DNA of 64,000 nucleotides from Variovorax sp. OAS795. GTDB taxonomy: Bacteria > Pseudomonadota > Gammaproteobacteria > Burkholderiales > Burkholderiaceae_C. The DNA lies in assembly GCF_040546685.1 (NCBI RefSeq), contig NZ_JBEPOH010000001.1, forward strand, positions 3,906,001 to 3,970,000. Direction: 5' to 3'. Below, piece after piece: positions 51,207-60,600 of this stretch; positions within the stretch are counted from its first letter, which is position 1, and each line of letters starts with the position of its first letter. The notes below the pieces were generated by a model. It made no database searches and was not told the DNA's origin. It saw only the letters and a program-made list of their open reading frames with translations. The position numbers and the translations under genes were made by a program.

Positions 51207-52718
51207 GTGACCACCCCGACCATCCACCCCGTGGTGCTCTGCGGCGGCAGCGGCACGCGCCTGTGGCCGCTTTCGCGCAAGACCCTGCCCAAGCAGTTCG
51301 CGCCGCTGATCGGCGACAAGAGCCTGCTGCAACTGACGCTGGAGCGCCTCGGCAGCCTGAACAGGAACGTCACCTGCATCGCCTCGGAAGACCACCGCTT
51401 CCTGGTGCGCGAGGCGGTGGAGAAGGCCGGCGCCACGGGCCGGCAGATCCTGGAGCCGGTGGCGCGCAACACGGCCGCCGCCATTGCCGCGGCCGCGCTG
51501 CTCGCCGGCCGCGACGACCTGCTGCTGTTCGCGCCCGCCGACCATCACATTCCCGACACCGCGCTGTTCGCGCAGACGGTGCGCGGCGGCATCGAGGCGG
51601 CGCTGGCCGGGCAGATCGTCACCTTCGGCGTCTCGCCCACGTTCGCCAGCACGGCCTATGGCTACATCGAGGCGGGCGCGCTCTCGGCCGACGGCCGCAG
51701 CCGGGCCGTGGTGCGCTTCGTCGAGAAGCCGGCCGCGGACGTGGCCGAATCGCTGATCCTGCACGGCGGCTACTGCTGGAACGCAGGCATCTTCCTGGCC
51801 AGGGCCAGCGTGCTCATTGCGGCCCTGCGCGCGCACGCGCCCGACATCCTGGAGGCGTGCGAGCGCGCCACCGCCGCCGCTTCGAGTGACGGCAGCTTCG
51901 ACCGGCTCGACCGCGAAGCCTTCGAAGCCTGCCGCAGCGACAGCATCGACTACGCCGTGCTCGAGAAGCACCGTGACATCGCGGTCGTCAAGTTCGACGG
52001 CAACTGGAGCGATGTCGGCAGCTGGAACGCGGTGGCCGCGCTGCATCCGGCGGACGACGCCGGCAACCGGCTGAGCGGCAAGGCCAGCACGCTGGGGGCA
52101 AGGAACACCTTCATCCATGCGCCGCACCGGCCGGTGGTGGCGCTGGGCACCGACAACCTGATCATCGTGGACACGCCCGACGCCGTGCTGGTGGCCAGCG
52201 CCGATTGCGCCCAGCAGGTCGGTGAGGTGGTGCGCATGCTCACGCGCAACGGCCACGCCGAGGCGACGCAGCACAGGCGCGTGGTGCGGCCCTGGGGGGC
52301 GTACGACAGGCTGGACTTCGGTGACCGCTTCCAGGTGAAGCGGCTCACCGTCCTTCCCGGCGCCAAGCTGTCGCTGCAGATGCACCATCACCGCGCCGAG
52401 CACTGGATCGTGGTGCAGGGCACGGCCAAGGCCACCTGCGACGGCCAGGTCTCGCTGGTGCGGGAGAACGAATCCATCTACCTGCCGCTGGGCGCCATCC
52501 ATCGGCTCGAGAACCCCGGCAAGACGATGCTGGAAGTGATCGAAGTGCAGACCGGCGGCTATCTCGGCGAGGACGACATCGTGCGCTTCGACGACACCTA
52601 CGGGCGCTGCGCGGCCATCCGCACGCGCAGCGAACCCGAGGCGGTGCCGGGCATGGCCGCTGCGGGACCCGAAGCCATTCCATCGGCAAAGGCGGCGCAG
52701 TCGATCGGCATCACGTAG
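51207..52718 (+). CDS. manC: mannose-1-phosphate guanylyltransferase / mannose-6-phosphate isomerase
   Basis: 503 residues from a GTG (GGAAGGA upstream). The N-terminal part is a nucleotidyltransferase: LCGGSGTRLWPLSRKTLPKQF, AFVEKP-like RFVEKPAADVA and NWSDVGSWNAV; it makes GDP-mannose from GTP and mannose-1-P. The C-terminal part is a cupin-type isomerase: RPWGAYDRLDFGDRFQVKRL, KLSLQMHHHRAEHWIVVQG. The bifunctional ManC/XanB/AlgA type is common in EPS loci. GDP-mannose feeds both mannosyl transfer and, through Gmd (absent here), the GDP-fucose synthase at 42.4 kb. It ends the EPS train. Confidence 0.94.
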   Translation: MTTPTIHPVVLCGGSGTRLWPLSRKTLPKQFAPLIGDKSLLQLTLERLGSLNRNVTCIASEDHRFLVREAVEKAGATGRQILEPVARNTAAAIAAAALLAGRDDLLLFAPADHHIPDTALFAQTVRGGIEAALAGQIVTFGVSPTFASTAYGYIEAGALSADGRSRAVVRFVEKPAADVAESLILHGGYCWNAGIFLARASVLIAALRAHAPDILEACERATAAASSDGSFDRLDREAFEACRSDSIDYAVLEKHRDIAVVKFDGNWSDVGSWNAVAALHPADDAGNRLSGKASTLGARNTFIHAPHRPVVALGTDNLIIVDTPDAVLVASADCAQQVGEVVRMLTRNGHAEATQHRRVVRPWGAYDRLDFGDRFQVKRLTVLPGAKLSLQMHHHRAEHWIVVQGTAKATCDGQVSLVRENESIYLPLGAIHRLENPGKTMLEVIEVQTGGYLGEDDIVRFDDTYGRCAAIRTRSEPEAVPGMAAAGPEAIPSAKAAQSIGIT

Positions 52719-52728
52719 CATCCGCACC

Positions 52729-53013
52729 ATGAGCTACACAGTGAACCTGATCGACTTTCCCGATGCACCGGCCGACGTCATTTCCGCCGCCGAGGCGCGC
52801 TTCCGGCGCGAGCTCGACAAGCTGCTGGGCGATGGCGTGAAGCCGGCCTTGAAAGCCTTCGAGAACGCCAGCGAGTCGAGCGCCAACGAACTCACCAAGG
52901 AAGAAATCGCCCTGGCGGCGAGCTGGGCCAAGGCCTACGATGCCGCCAAGACCGCAGGCTTTCGCGCGCTGGGCGAAGCCGACGAGGCGTATTTCGAAGT
53001 CCGGCTCGACTGA
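52729..53013 (+). CDS. conserved small protein, function unknown
   Basis: 94 residues, acidic, without signal peptide or membrane segment; predicted mainly helical (AAEARFRRELDKLLG, KEEIALAASWAKAYDAAK). Family not recognised. It begins 11 bases after manC on the same strand and ends 32 bases before the lipoprotein gene, so it may be co-transcribed. Codon use agrees with neighbours, which supports a real gene. Nothing in the sequence tells its job. Confidence 0.6.
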   Translation: MSYTVNLIDFPDAPADVISAAEARFRRELDKLLGDGVKPALKAFENASESSANELTKEEIALAASWAKAYDAAKTAGFRALGEADEAYFEVRLD

Positions 53014-53045
53014 GGGCCGGACACCCGGCGCCAGGCAGACCCTCC

Positions 53046-53648
53046 ATGACGAAGCTCTGGCCTGCCTTGTCGATCGCCGCCGCCCTGCTCTCGGGCTGCG
53101 CCGTGCCGCCCGGCACAACCGCCACCGAGCCACCGCCCTCGGCGGCTGCGCGCACGGGCGCCGTGTACTGGCAGTACATGCGATCGACCTCGTACGAGGC
53201 ACGGCAGCCGGGGCTGGGCATCAGCCATCGCTACGAAAGCCGCGTGGGCTGGGTGGATGTGTATGTGTACGACCTGAAGCAGGGCCAATGGATGCCGGGC
53301 GTGGACGACCCGCGCTTCGATGAACACTTCAAGGCCACGGTCGAAGAGGTCCGCCTGGCCGGCGCCAATGTGTACACCAAGGTGGAGGTCGGCCCGGTGA
53401 GCGATGTGCGCATCGAGGAACAGACGCTGCGCCGCGTGGGCTTCCGGGTGCAGCAGGCCGGCACCGGAAAGCGCTACGAGTCCTTCACTTACCTCACGGC
53501 GCGCAACGGCCGGCTGCTGAAATACCGCATGTCCTTCGCCGCGCCGGCGCCGGCCGATGTCGATGCGATCGCTCGCGAGTTCATTGCGCAGAACCTGCGC
53601 AGCGGACCTGACATGCCCAGAGCGTCGCCGCCCTTCCTGAACATCTGA
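53046..53648 (+). CDS. lipoprotein of unknown function
   Basis: 200 residues. The signal peptide ends in the lipobox LLSGCAVPPG (Cys20), so it is lipid-anchored in the cell envelope; the +2 Ala favours the outer membrane. The mature part is predicted as alternating strands (GWVDVYVYDLKQGQW, VYTKVEVGPVSDVRIEEQ, YESFTYLTARNGRLLKYRM). No family recognised. It closes the rightward gene run that started at the NRPS; a LexA box follows 13 bases after its stop. Confidence 0.75.
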   Translation: MTKLWPALSIAAALLSGCAVPPGTTATEPPPSAAARTGAVYWQYMRSTSYEARQPGLGISHRYESRVGWVDVYVYDLKQGQWMPGVDDPRFDEHFKATVEEVRLAGANVYTKVEVGPVSDVRIEEQTLRRVGFRVQQAGTGKRYESFTYLTARNGRLLKYRMSFAAPAPADVDAIAREFIAQNLRSGPDMPRASPPFLNI

Positions 53649-53660
53649 GCCGGGCGCAAA

Positions 53661-53684
53661 TATACTGTACGTTCATACAGTATT
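53661..53684 (+). promoter_or_regulatory. LexA (SOS) box
   Basis: TATACTGT-ACGTTCAT-ACAGTATT contains CTGT-N8-ACAG with flanking A/T symmetry, a near-ideal LexA operator. It stands 47 bases before the ATG of the short ORF at 53731, with TAGAAT (53690) as a possible -10. It matches in form the LexA box before imuA at 63.2 kb, so the downstream unit should be DNA-damage induced. Confidence 0.85.
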
Positions 53685-53730
53685 TCCTCTAGAATGGCTC
53701 GTCTCCAAGAGCAACATTCAAGGCGACACC

Positions 53731-53940
53731 ATGACCACCGCCAGCCCGCCTGCGCCCTCCGCACGCGTCCTGTTTTTGTCCCCGTTGCGGCGTCCGCAAC
53801 CGCGCCAGCTGGCGGGCCGCATTTCAACCTGGCCCTTTCGCGTGGCTTCCGACAAGGACCGCGACGGCAGCGACATCCGCCTCCAAGCGGCGCGCGTCAT
53901 TCGCACGACGGCCGATCAATGGTGGCCGCCGTCCGAGTGA
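53731..53940 (+). CDS. short SOS-controlled ORF, unknown
   Basis: 69 residues, basic, with no recognised family: an Ala/Pro/Ser-rich start, RVLFLSPLRRPQPRQL, and ending TTADQWWPPSE. AAGGCGAC precedes the ATG. Its main support is position, directly behind a perfect LexA box and followed at once by a methylase relic. It may be a real small SOS protein or the fused remains of a longer gene. An alternative frame from 53694 looks less plausible. Confidence 0.45.
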   Translation: MTTASPPAPSARVLFLSPLRRPQPRQLAGRISTWPFRVASDKDRDGSDIRLQAARVIRTTADQWWPPSE

Positions 53941-53948
53941 GCAGATGA

Positions 53949-54158
53949 GACAGTTGGCCCGACAAGCTGCGCCAGCTCAAGGCCAAGGCGATCATCGGCC
54001 TGAACGACCATCCGAACATTCGGCGCTGCTTCGAGGGCTTCGAGATGGAGAGCCTGGCCATCGACTACACGGTGGGCGGCGGAGCGAATCGGGTCGAGCG
54101 GCAGGAGCTGATCATTTGCAGCTGCGGCCGGGAAGCCGAGCCGGCCGGGCTGTTCTGA
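53949..54158 (+). pseudogene. 3' relic of a DNA adenine methyltransferase (Dam-like)
   Basis: About 69 codons open between stops, with no start. The reading WPDKLRQLKAKAIIGLNDHP, then RRCFEGFEMESLAIDYTVGGG and VERQELIICS matches the last part of D12-class adenine methylases, which have NDHPDIR, IGYTVGGG and RGELVI in this order. The N-terminal SAM-binding part and the DPPY motif are missing. Such methylases are common in prophages and restriction islands, so this marks an old mobile element next to the SOS box. Confidence 0.75.
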
Positions 54159-54293
54159 GGCGCGCCCTGCGCCCGAAAACCGACAAGGGACGTGACAAAT
54201 TGCCGCTCTAACAATGGTCGCTCGCTGCGGCTGCCAGTGACACGTCTCGCCCCCGCGTACAAGTCTCCATCCCCAACTCTGGAGACTCTCAAA

Positions 54294-55295
54294 ATGATGC
54301 GCAAATTCATCGTCGTCGGCGATCCACCGGCCCCGGGCGGAGCGGTGCTGCCCTACAGCGGTCCGATGATGGACGTCTTCGGGCACCGGATCGCGCTGAT
54401 CGGCGGACGCGCTTACTGCGAAGGCTGCAACAGCGTCGGCATCATCGCCAAGGCCGGGGGCCCCCGAAGAGGCTGGCTTCGCGGGGCCGAAATGGCGCTG
54501 GAAGGTGACGTGGTGATCTGTCACTGCCCCGTTCCGCCCCCGCTCGTTGCCACGTTGGTTCACAACACGAGCTTCGATGACATGCTGGCAGGCACTCGCG
54601 AGTTCAATGCCAGCTATACCGCCATACCGGGTTGGTTCGCCGGAGACTCGCCGAGCATTGCCGCGAGCAAGAAGGTGGTCGATGAGATGGTGGAGCACCC
54701 ACCGGAAGCCGAGCAGACCGAAAACATCTGCCCGAACATGACAAACAAGGAGTTCTGCACTTTGATGCTGGACTTGCGCGACAAGGCGGTAGCGGTCATA
54801 TCGAAAAAGCGTCTTCCAGAACTTGAACGGTGGGGAAAAGCCGATCAAGCCCGAGTTCAAGAATGGTTTGGCGTTGCCGGCCAGTCGATGCGCGAGTACC
54901 TTCGAAAAGGCTTGGCTGGCTGCGAACAGGTGCTGCGGGGACTGAACTGCAAGAACTTTGTGCGGCTCACGCCCGACGGCAAGACCTTGAGCTGTATTGT
55001 TCCGAGCTATGGCGCGACCACGGTCGCGATGGTGTGCAAGCCTGACACATCAACACATACCATCGCGTTTAACACCTCGTTTTGCCTTCTTCGTGATACC
55101 TCGGCCGGTGTCGATTCGAAGTTGTCTACTCTCATTCATGAGGTGACGCACTTTGACGATACTTTCGGCAGTTTCGATTCAATTTACTACCTCCGCGAAT
55201 CCCGCAAAGCAGTTCAGGAGGACCGGGCCAAAGTGAAAACCAACGCTGACAACATTGCCGGCTACGTCATTTGGGATGAGGTGTTTTATGCGTAG
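54294..55295 (+). CDS. PAAR protein with C-terminal M35-like metallopeptidase (likely T6SS effector)
   Basis: 333 residues. Residues 1-95 are a PAAR domain (GDPPAPGGAVLPYSGPMMDV, ALIGGRAYCEGCNSVGII, ALEGDVVICHCPVPP), the spike tip of type VI secretion. Residues ~150-333 are a peptidase: HEVTH at 282-286 (two zinc His and the Glu), then FDDTFGSFDSIYY with a probable Asp ligand and NADNIAGYVIWDEV, as in aspzincin/Lys-specific (M35) peptidases. Six cysteines in the middle region suggest disulfides. The ATG follows GGAG. The lower GC content than the flanks hints at horizontal acquisition. It would be delivered into rival cells and act in the periplasm. No other T6SS gene is in the window. Confidence 0.8.
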   Translation: MMRKFIVVGDPPAPGGAVLPYSGPMMDVFGHRIALIGGRAYCEGCNSVGIIAKAGGPRRGWLRGAEMALEGDVVICHCPVPPPLVATLVHNTSFDDMLAGTREFNASYTAIPGWFAGDSPSIAASKKVVDEMVEHPPEAEQTENICPNMTNKEFCTLMLDLRDKAVAVISKKRLPELERWGKADQARVQEWFGVAGQSMREYLRKGLAGCEQVLRGLNCKNFVRLTPDGKTLSCIVPSYGATTVAMVCKPDTSTHTIAFNTSFCLLRDTSAGVDSKLSTLIHEVTHFDDTFGSFDSIYYLRESRKAVQEDRAKVKTNADNIAGYVIWDEVFYA

Positions 55296-55734
55296 AACTC
55301 TGGCGGCGCTCACACTGTTCGCTGTGTACGGAAGTTCGTCAGCGTGCCAAATCATCGTGCAAACAACTTTGACGTTCGCGGACGGATCGGCTGATTTGGA
55401 TCGTTCTCAAATCATCAAGCTGGCGGAGTGGATCGACCACGCGAATTCGCAGTTTTCGAGGTACAAGGATGCCTATGTCGAGGCTGGCGCTTCCGCGAAA
55501 ACATCGGTTGACGCAAGGCAACTGGCCAGAAAGCGGGCTGATACCACTGCGCGTGCGCTCAAGGCGCTTCTTCCGTTCGATCTTCCTGTTGAGACAACGT
55601 CTCAGGGCTATCGCGAAAAGCGGGTCGCACTTGACGGCGGAAGCGACTACGCCACGATTCAGATAAATCCCGATTTCAAGGCACTGAACGTGCCAGATTG
55701 CAATCCTGTTCCGATTCCTGGCGTCAAGCGCTGA
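55288..55734 (+). CDS. periplasmic OmpA-like small protein, candidate immunity factor (1)
   Basis: 148 residues. A signal peptide (MRRTLAALTLFAVYGSSSA, then Cys) leads to an OmpA-C-like domain: LTFADGSADLDRSQIIKLAE, ASAKTSVDARQLARKRAD and TTARALKAL. The Arg/Asp pattern used for peptidoglycan contact is only partly kept, and there is no barrel. The start overlaps the effector gene stop by eight bases, so the two are translated together, the usual arrangement of effector and immunity genes. It is paralogous to the next gene. Alternative: a peptidoglycan-anchored accessory protein. Confidence 0.7.
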   Translation: MRRTLAALTLFAVYGSSSACQIIVQTTLTFADGSADLDRSQIIKLAEWIDHANSQFSRYKDAYVEAGASAKTSVDARQLARKRADTTARALKALLPFDLPVETTSQGYREKRVALDGGSDYATIQINPDFKALNVPDCNPVPIPGVKR

Positions 55735-55741
55735 GAACGCT

Positions 55742-56194
55742 ATGCTGAGTAGATTCGTTGCGATTCTTCTTGCACTCGCCGCACCAGCGGCCTTCGCTTG
55801 CAGTCCTGTCAAGGGCATCGACGTGTTTTTCGAGTGGAATTCCTCCAGAGTCTCGGCGGAACAAGTGTTGAGGCTGGCCAACTGGACCGCCATGCTTCGC
55901 GAGAGATATCCCAATCGCCAGGAAATGAACATAGAGGCTACCGCTGAGCAGGGCGAGCATGCTCCCCGCAATTTGGCGATGGCGCGAGCCAAGAACGTCG
56001 CGCGAGTCCTCAATGAGGACCTTCGGTTCACCGCACCGACTGTCAACCTCCCTACGAAGGGTCATGTCTATCCGAACGGTGCACTGGGCAAAGAAGACGT
56101 CAAGCGGGTGGAGATCGATTTCCTTCCAGCCTGTCCCCATGAATGCGCATGCCAAATGGGGGATCCTCTCTACAAGCCCTCGCCTCAGCGATGA
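55742..56194 (+). CDS. periplasmic OmpA-like small protein, candidate immunity factor (2)
   Basis: 150 residues, signal peptide MLSRFVAILLALAAPAAFA followed by Cys. The domain parallels the preceding gene: VFFEWNSSRVSAEQVLRLAN, EATAEQGEHAPRNLAMARAK and NVARVLNED correspond to the paralogue's segments in the same order. Overall identity looks low, so the duplication is old or selected to diverge. Four cysteines at the C-terminus (ACPHECACQ). It starts eight bases after the previous stop. Together the pair probably guards the host periplasm from the metallopeptidase, an inference from location. Confidence 0.7.
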   Translation: MLSRFVAILLALAAPAAFACSPVKGIDVFFEWNSSRVSAEQVLRLANWTAMLRERYPNRQEMNIEATAEQGEHAPRNLAMARAKNVARVLNEDLRFTAPTVNLPTKGHVYPNGALGKEDVKRVEIDFLPACPHECACQMGDPLYKPSPQR

Positions 56195-56339
56195 GGTAGG
56201 CGCATTTGGAGTGCGCACCAGATGCCGTTTTTGCGGTGCAACGAATCCTTGCAGCTAATGAAAATCAGATGAGCGCATTTATCGCGCAGTCTGCGACCGG
56301 TTTATCGCGGGCCGCTTCATTCAAGGGCGAGGCGATGCG

Positions 56340-56645
56340 ATGAAAGCCGGATTGCGCCTCCTGCTGAACGTGTTCCCGTGGTTCTTGGCGATGCCCGTGA
56401 TTTTCGCGGCGACGAGGGCAGTTAAGGGCCACAGAATCAATTGGTTCATCGATCACATTGCTCCAATCACAGCAGTCGTACTTTTGGCATGGGCTGCTGT
56501 GATCTATTGGCGTTGTGTCCCGGCTGCCCCATCCATTTGGCTCAGGCTGGTCTACCTCGCGGCCTTTCTCGCATCCATGCTGATGTTGGGGTGGGGCGCT
56601 ATGTGGGTCACCTACGTCGTCATGCTGGCAATTTACGGCGCGTAG
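56340..56645 (+). CDS. small membrane protein (three TM segments)
   Basis: 101 residues with three hydrophobic segments: LLLNVFPWFLAMPVIFAAT, APITAVVLLAWAAVIYW, and a C-terminal pair from LVYLAAFLASMLMLGWGAMW. Family not recognised. It lies in the effector cluster, 145 bases after the second OmpA-like gene, on the same strand and with similar lower GC. It could be part of the immunity set or an unrelated passenger. It converges on the MmcB-like gene. Confidence 0.6.
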   Translation: MKAGLRLLLNVFPWFLAMPVIFAATRAVKGHRINWFIDHIAPITAVVLLAWAAVIYWRCVPAAPSIWLRLVYLAAFLASMLMLGWGAMWVTYVVMLAIYGA

Positions 56646-56683
56646 TAGCAGACGTTGGGCGTAGCCTCATGGCCTTGCCGGCC

Positions 56684-57622
56684 CTACTGCAAGCCCACCG
56701 CGCCCAGTTCGCCGAGCATGTCCTGCGCATCGTCGTCGAAGCCCGCAATCGGCTGGGCCTTGGCAAGCGCCATCCACACGCCGAACGGAATGCGCGCCAG
56801 GGCACGATGCACGGCCGCACGCGCCACCACCAGCCGTTCGCCTTCGAGCACCAGCACGCCGCACTCGGGCGGAACCTCGTCGGCCGAGGCAATCGGGCGG
56901 CCGCGCGCATCGTTGCCCAGCACGTACCAGCACTCGCCCCCCAGGTCGAGATAGGCCGCACGCTTGTCGGGCTTGCGCAGGTCGCCCAGCAGATCGGCCC
57001 GGCTCACCTTCACCTCGTGCACGATGGGATGCGCATAGGCTTCGACGCTGGTGTTGCGGATCGAGAACACGTCGGGCCGGGCCACGCACCAGCGCGGCTT
57101 GCCGCCCTCTTCGAGCGGGGGCAGGCGGGCCCGCAAGCCGAGGCCGCGCCAGGCGATGCGGCCGCCGCGCGTCATCTCGCGCGCCACGCGTTCCACCAGC
57201 GCTTCATGCGGCGAGAGCGCCGCGCGGTTGAGCGTGAGCGTGGTGGCAATGCGCGCAATGCCGGCATCGGTCACGCGCAAGGTCTCGTGCCCGAGCGGCG
57301 TGCGCACGCGTTCCAGGAACCCGCCCGCCAGCAGTTCGACCTCGATGGCGTCGCAGCAGGGCCAGCCCGCCGAACGGTAGATTTCGCGCAGCCGCCGCGC
57401 ATGGAGTTTTCCGAACGGCACGGCGGCGGCGCGCTGCATGGGCGGCTCTTTCACGGGCGGCGGAAACCCGGGGTCGGTGAAGGGCGGCTGGACCGGCGGC
57501 GGATCGCCTTCGGGCGGAGGGCCGACCGGCGGTGGCGGCGGCACCGGAACAGGCACGTCGGGCGCGGGCGGCGGCGGACCGATCGGACCGACAGCGACAG
57601 GATCAATGGCAAGTGCGGACAT
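56684..57622 (-). CDS. MmcB-like DNA repair protein (PD-(D/E)XK fold)
   Basis: 312 residues. A proline-rich tail (1-61) precedes a winged-helix-like part and a nuclease-like core: VARPDVFSIRNTSVEAYAHP (Asp), then IVHEVKVSRADLLGDLRKPD with the E-x-K, and AYLDLGGECWYVLG. MmcB of Caulobacter has this core, is SOS-induced and works with ImuB and DnaE2 in mutagenesis (known from the literature by memory). It is the fourth gene of the leftward imuA-imuB-dnaE2 operon, 74 bases after dnaE2. Starting at M62 would omit the proline-rich tail. Confidence 0.72.
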   Translation of the reverse strand: MSALAIDPVAVGPIGPPPPAPDVPVPVPPPPPVGPPPEGDPPPVQPPFTDPGFPPPVKEPPMQRAAAVPFGKLHARRLREIYRSAGWPCCDAIEVELLAGGFLERVRTPLGHETLRVTDAGIARIATTLTLNRAALSPHEALVERVAREMTRGGRIAWRGLGLRARLPPLEEGGKPRWCVARPDVFSIRNTSVEAYAHPIVHEVKVSRADLLGDLRKPDKRAAYLDLGGECWYVLGNDARGRPIASADEVPPECGVLVLEGERLVVARAAVHRALARIPFGVWMALAKAQPIAGFDDDAQDMLGELGAVGLQ

Positions 57623-57696
57623 GGAAGAAGCAGGTTAGCGAAAAGTCGAGGGGCGTGCGAGGCATGGAACGATCGGTTGCATTCGATCCGGTTGCC

Positions 57697-60600
57697 TCAA
57701 TGGAAGTCGCGGCTGGTGTTGCTCTGTGCCAGCCGCCCCATGAGCGGCGTCAGGTCCTTGAAGCCGGTGGCGATCAGGTGCTGCACCTTGCCGCCGCTGT
57801 CGTCGTCGCGCTGCCAGGTGCCCTGCACCGCCAGCAGGTGCGACTTCAGGAGCGGCTCGCGCCAGGCTTCGATGACATGGCTCCAGACGATGACGTTGAC
57901 GTTGCCGGTCTCGTCCTCGAGCGTGACGAAGATGGTGCCATTGGCGGTGCCCGGGCGCTGCCGCCCCTTGACGATGCCGCAGGCGCGCACGGTCTGGCCG
58001 CTGGGCAGTGCGCGCAATTGCTCGGCGCTCATGAGCTTCATGCGCGCGAGGCGCGGGCGCAGCAGCGCAAGCGGATGGCGGCGCAGCGTGAGGCCGAGCG
58101 CGGCGTAGTCGCCGACGATCTCCTCGCCCTCGGGTGCGGCCGGCAGCTGCAGCACCTGCTCGTTGATCGGCACGCCGCGCAGCAGGGCGGGCGAACGGCG
58201 CTGCGCCGTGGCATCCCACACCTGCTGGCGCCGATGGCCCGAAAGCGGCATCAGTGCATCGGCCGCGGCCAGCGCGGCCATGTCCTTGCCGTCGAGCTCG
58301 GCGCGCAGGGCCAGGTCTTCGGTGCTGGTGAACGGCGCTTGCGCACGCGCCTGGAGCAGGCGCTTCGCACCGGCTTCGCCGAGGCCCGAAACCAGGCGCA
58401 GGCCGAGCCGCACCGCGGGCTGGTTCTCGTTGCCCAGGCGATCGGCATAGCGTGCGTCGGTGCCTGCCGGCATGCGCGGCGCATCGGGCGCGCGGGCTTC
58501 GAGCGTGGTGTCCAGCGCGCTGCAGGTGACATCGACCGGCCGCACTTCCACGCCATGCCGCCGCGCGTCCTGCACGAGCTGCGACGGGCTGTAGAAGCCC
58601 ATCGGCTGCGAGTCGAGCAGTGCCGCGAGAAAGCACGCGGGTTCGTAGTTCTTGAGCCAGCTGCTCACCGTGACCAGCAAGGCAAAGCTCGCGGCGTGGC
58701 TTTCGGGAAACCCGTAGTCACCGAAGCCGAGGATCTGCTTGAAGATGGACTCGGCGAACGATGCCTTGTAGCCCTTGCGGATCATGCCTTGCACGAGCTT
58801 GTCGTGGAACTTGTCCAGGCCTCCCTTGCGCTTCCATGCCGCCATGGCGCGGCGCAGCTGGTCGGCCTCGTCGGCGGTGAAATCGGCCGCGATCATCGCG
58901 ATCTGCATCACCTGCTCCTGGAAGATCGGCACGCCCAGCGTGCGCTCCAGCGCGGGCCGCAGTTCTTCCTTCTCGTAGTGAATCGCCAGGCCCTTGGCCA
59001 GGCGCTCGCGCTGCTTGAGATAGGGATGCACCATGCCACCCTGGATCGGCCCGGGCCGCACGATGGCGACCTCGATCACCAGGTCTTCGTAGCGGCGCGG
59101 CTTCAAGCGCGGCAGCATCGACATCTGGGCGCGGCTCTCGATCTGGAACACGCCGACGGTGTCGGCGTCGCAGATCATGTCGAACACCTTCTGGTCGTCG
59201 CTTCGGATGTGGTGCATCTGCACCGCCGAGCCGCGCCAGCGGTTCATGTGGTCGAGCCCGCGGCGGATGGCGCTGAGCATGCCGAGCGCGAGCACGTCGA
59301 CCTTGAGCATGCCCATGGCCTCGAGGTCGTCCTTCTCCCACTGGATGACGGAGCGGTCTTTCATCGACGCCTTCTCGACCGGCACCAGCCGCGTGAGCCT
59401 GGTGTGCGTGAGCACGAAGCCGCCCACGTGCTGGCTCAGGTGGCGCGGAAAACCCTTGAGCCGCCGCGTCATCTCGATCCATTGCACCAGCCTGAGCTCG
59501 TCTTCTTCCACGCCGACGCGCGCGGCCGCCTTGAACAGCTGGTCGCCAAGCACGGTGTCGTCGAACCAGTAGTGGTCCTTGGCGAACTCGTCGATCAGGC
59601 GCTGGTCGATGCCCAGGGCCTTGCCCACGTCGCGCAAGGCGCTGCGCGAGCGGTAGCAGATGACGACGGCCGCGATGGCCGCGCGCTCGCGACCGTACTT
59701 CTGGTAGATGTACTGGATGACTTCCTCGCGCCGCTGGTGCTCGAAGTCGACGTCGATATCGGGCGGCTCGTGGCGGTGGCGGCTCAGGAAGCGCTCGAAC
59801 AGCAGGTGGCCCTTCTCGGGGTCGATGGCGGTGATGCCCAGGCAGAAGCAGACCGCTGAATTGGCGGAGGAGCCGCGACCCTGGCAGAGGATGTGCTGCG
59901 AGCGCGCGAAGCGCACGATGTCTTCCACCGTGAGAAAGAACATCTCGTACTTGAGCTCCAGGATCAGGTCGAGCTCTTTCTGCACCTGCTCGCGCACCTT
60001 GGCGGGCACACCGTGCGGATAGCGCTCGCTCGCACCCTCCCATGTCTTGCGCACCAGCGTCTCGGCCGGCGTCTCGCGGCTGCCCACGGTTTCGAGCGGG
60101 TACTGGTAGTTCTCGCGGATGACCTCCGGATCGAAGCTGCAGCGCGCGGCCACCGCCAGCGTGTTCGACAGCATCCCGGGCAGGTAGAGCTCGGCCAGCC
60201 GCACGCGCTGGCGCAGATGGCGCTCGGCATTCGACTGCAGCGCAAAGCCGCACTCGGCCACGGTCTTGCCTTCGCGCACGGCCGTGAGCACGTCGTGCAG
60301 CGGCTTGGCCGAACGCGCATGCATGTGCACGTCGCCGGCGGCCACCAGCGGCACGCCGGCCTGCTCGCCCGCCTCCATCAGCGCGACGAACCACAGGTCG
60401 TCGTCGAGCTCGTTGAGCATCTCGACCGCGAGCCACAGGTTCTCCCCGTAGAGCGCCTTGGCGGCCATCAGGTCTTCATGCAGCGTGGCAGCCTCCAGGG
60501 CACCGCCGGGCATGCGGTGCGGCACGAAGAGGACCTGGCAATCCTGCAGCGAAGCGACGTCGCTGCCTTCCCAGCTCACGCGGTATTGGCCCTTGGGCAG

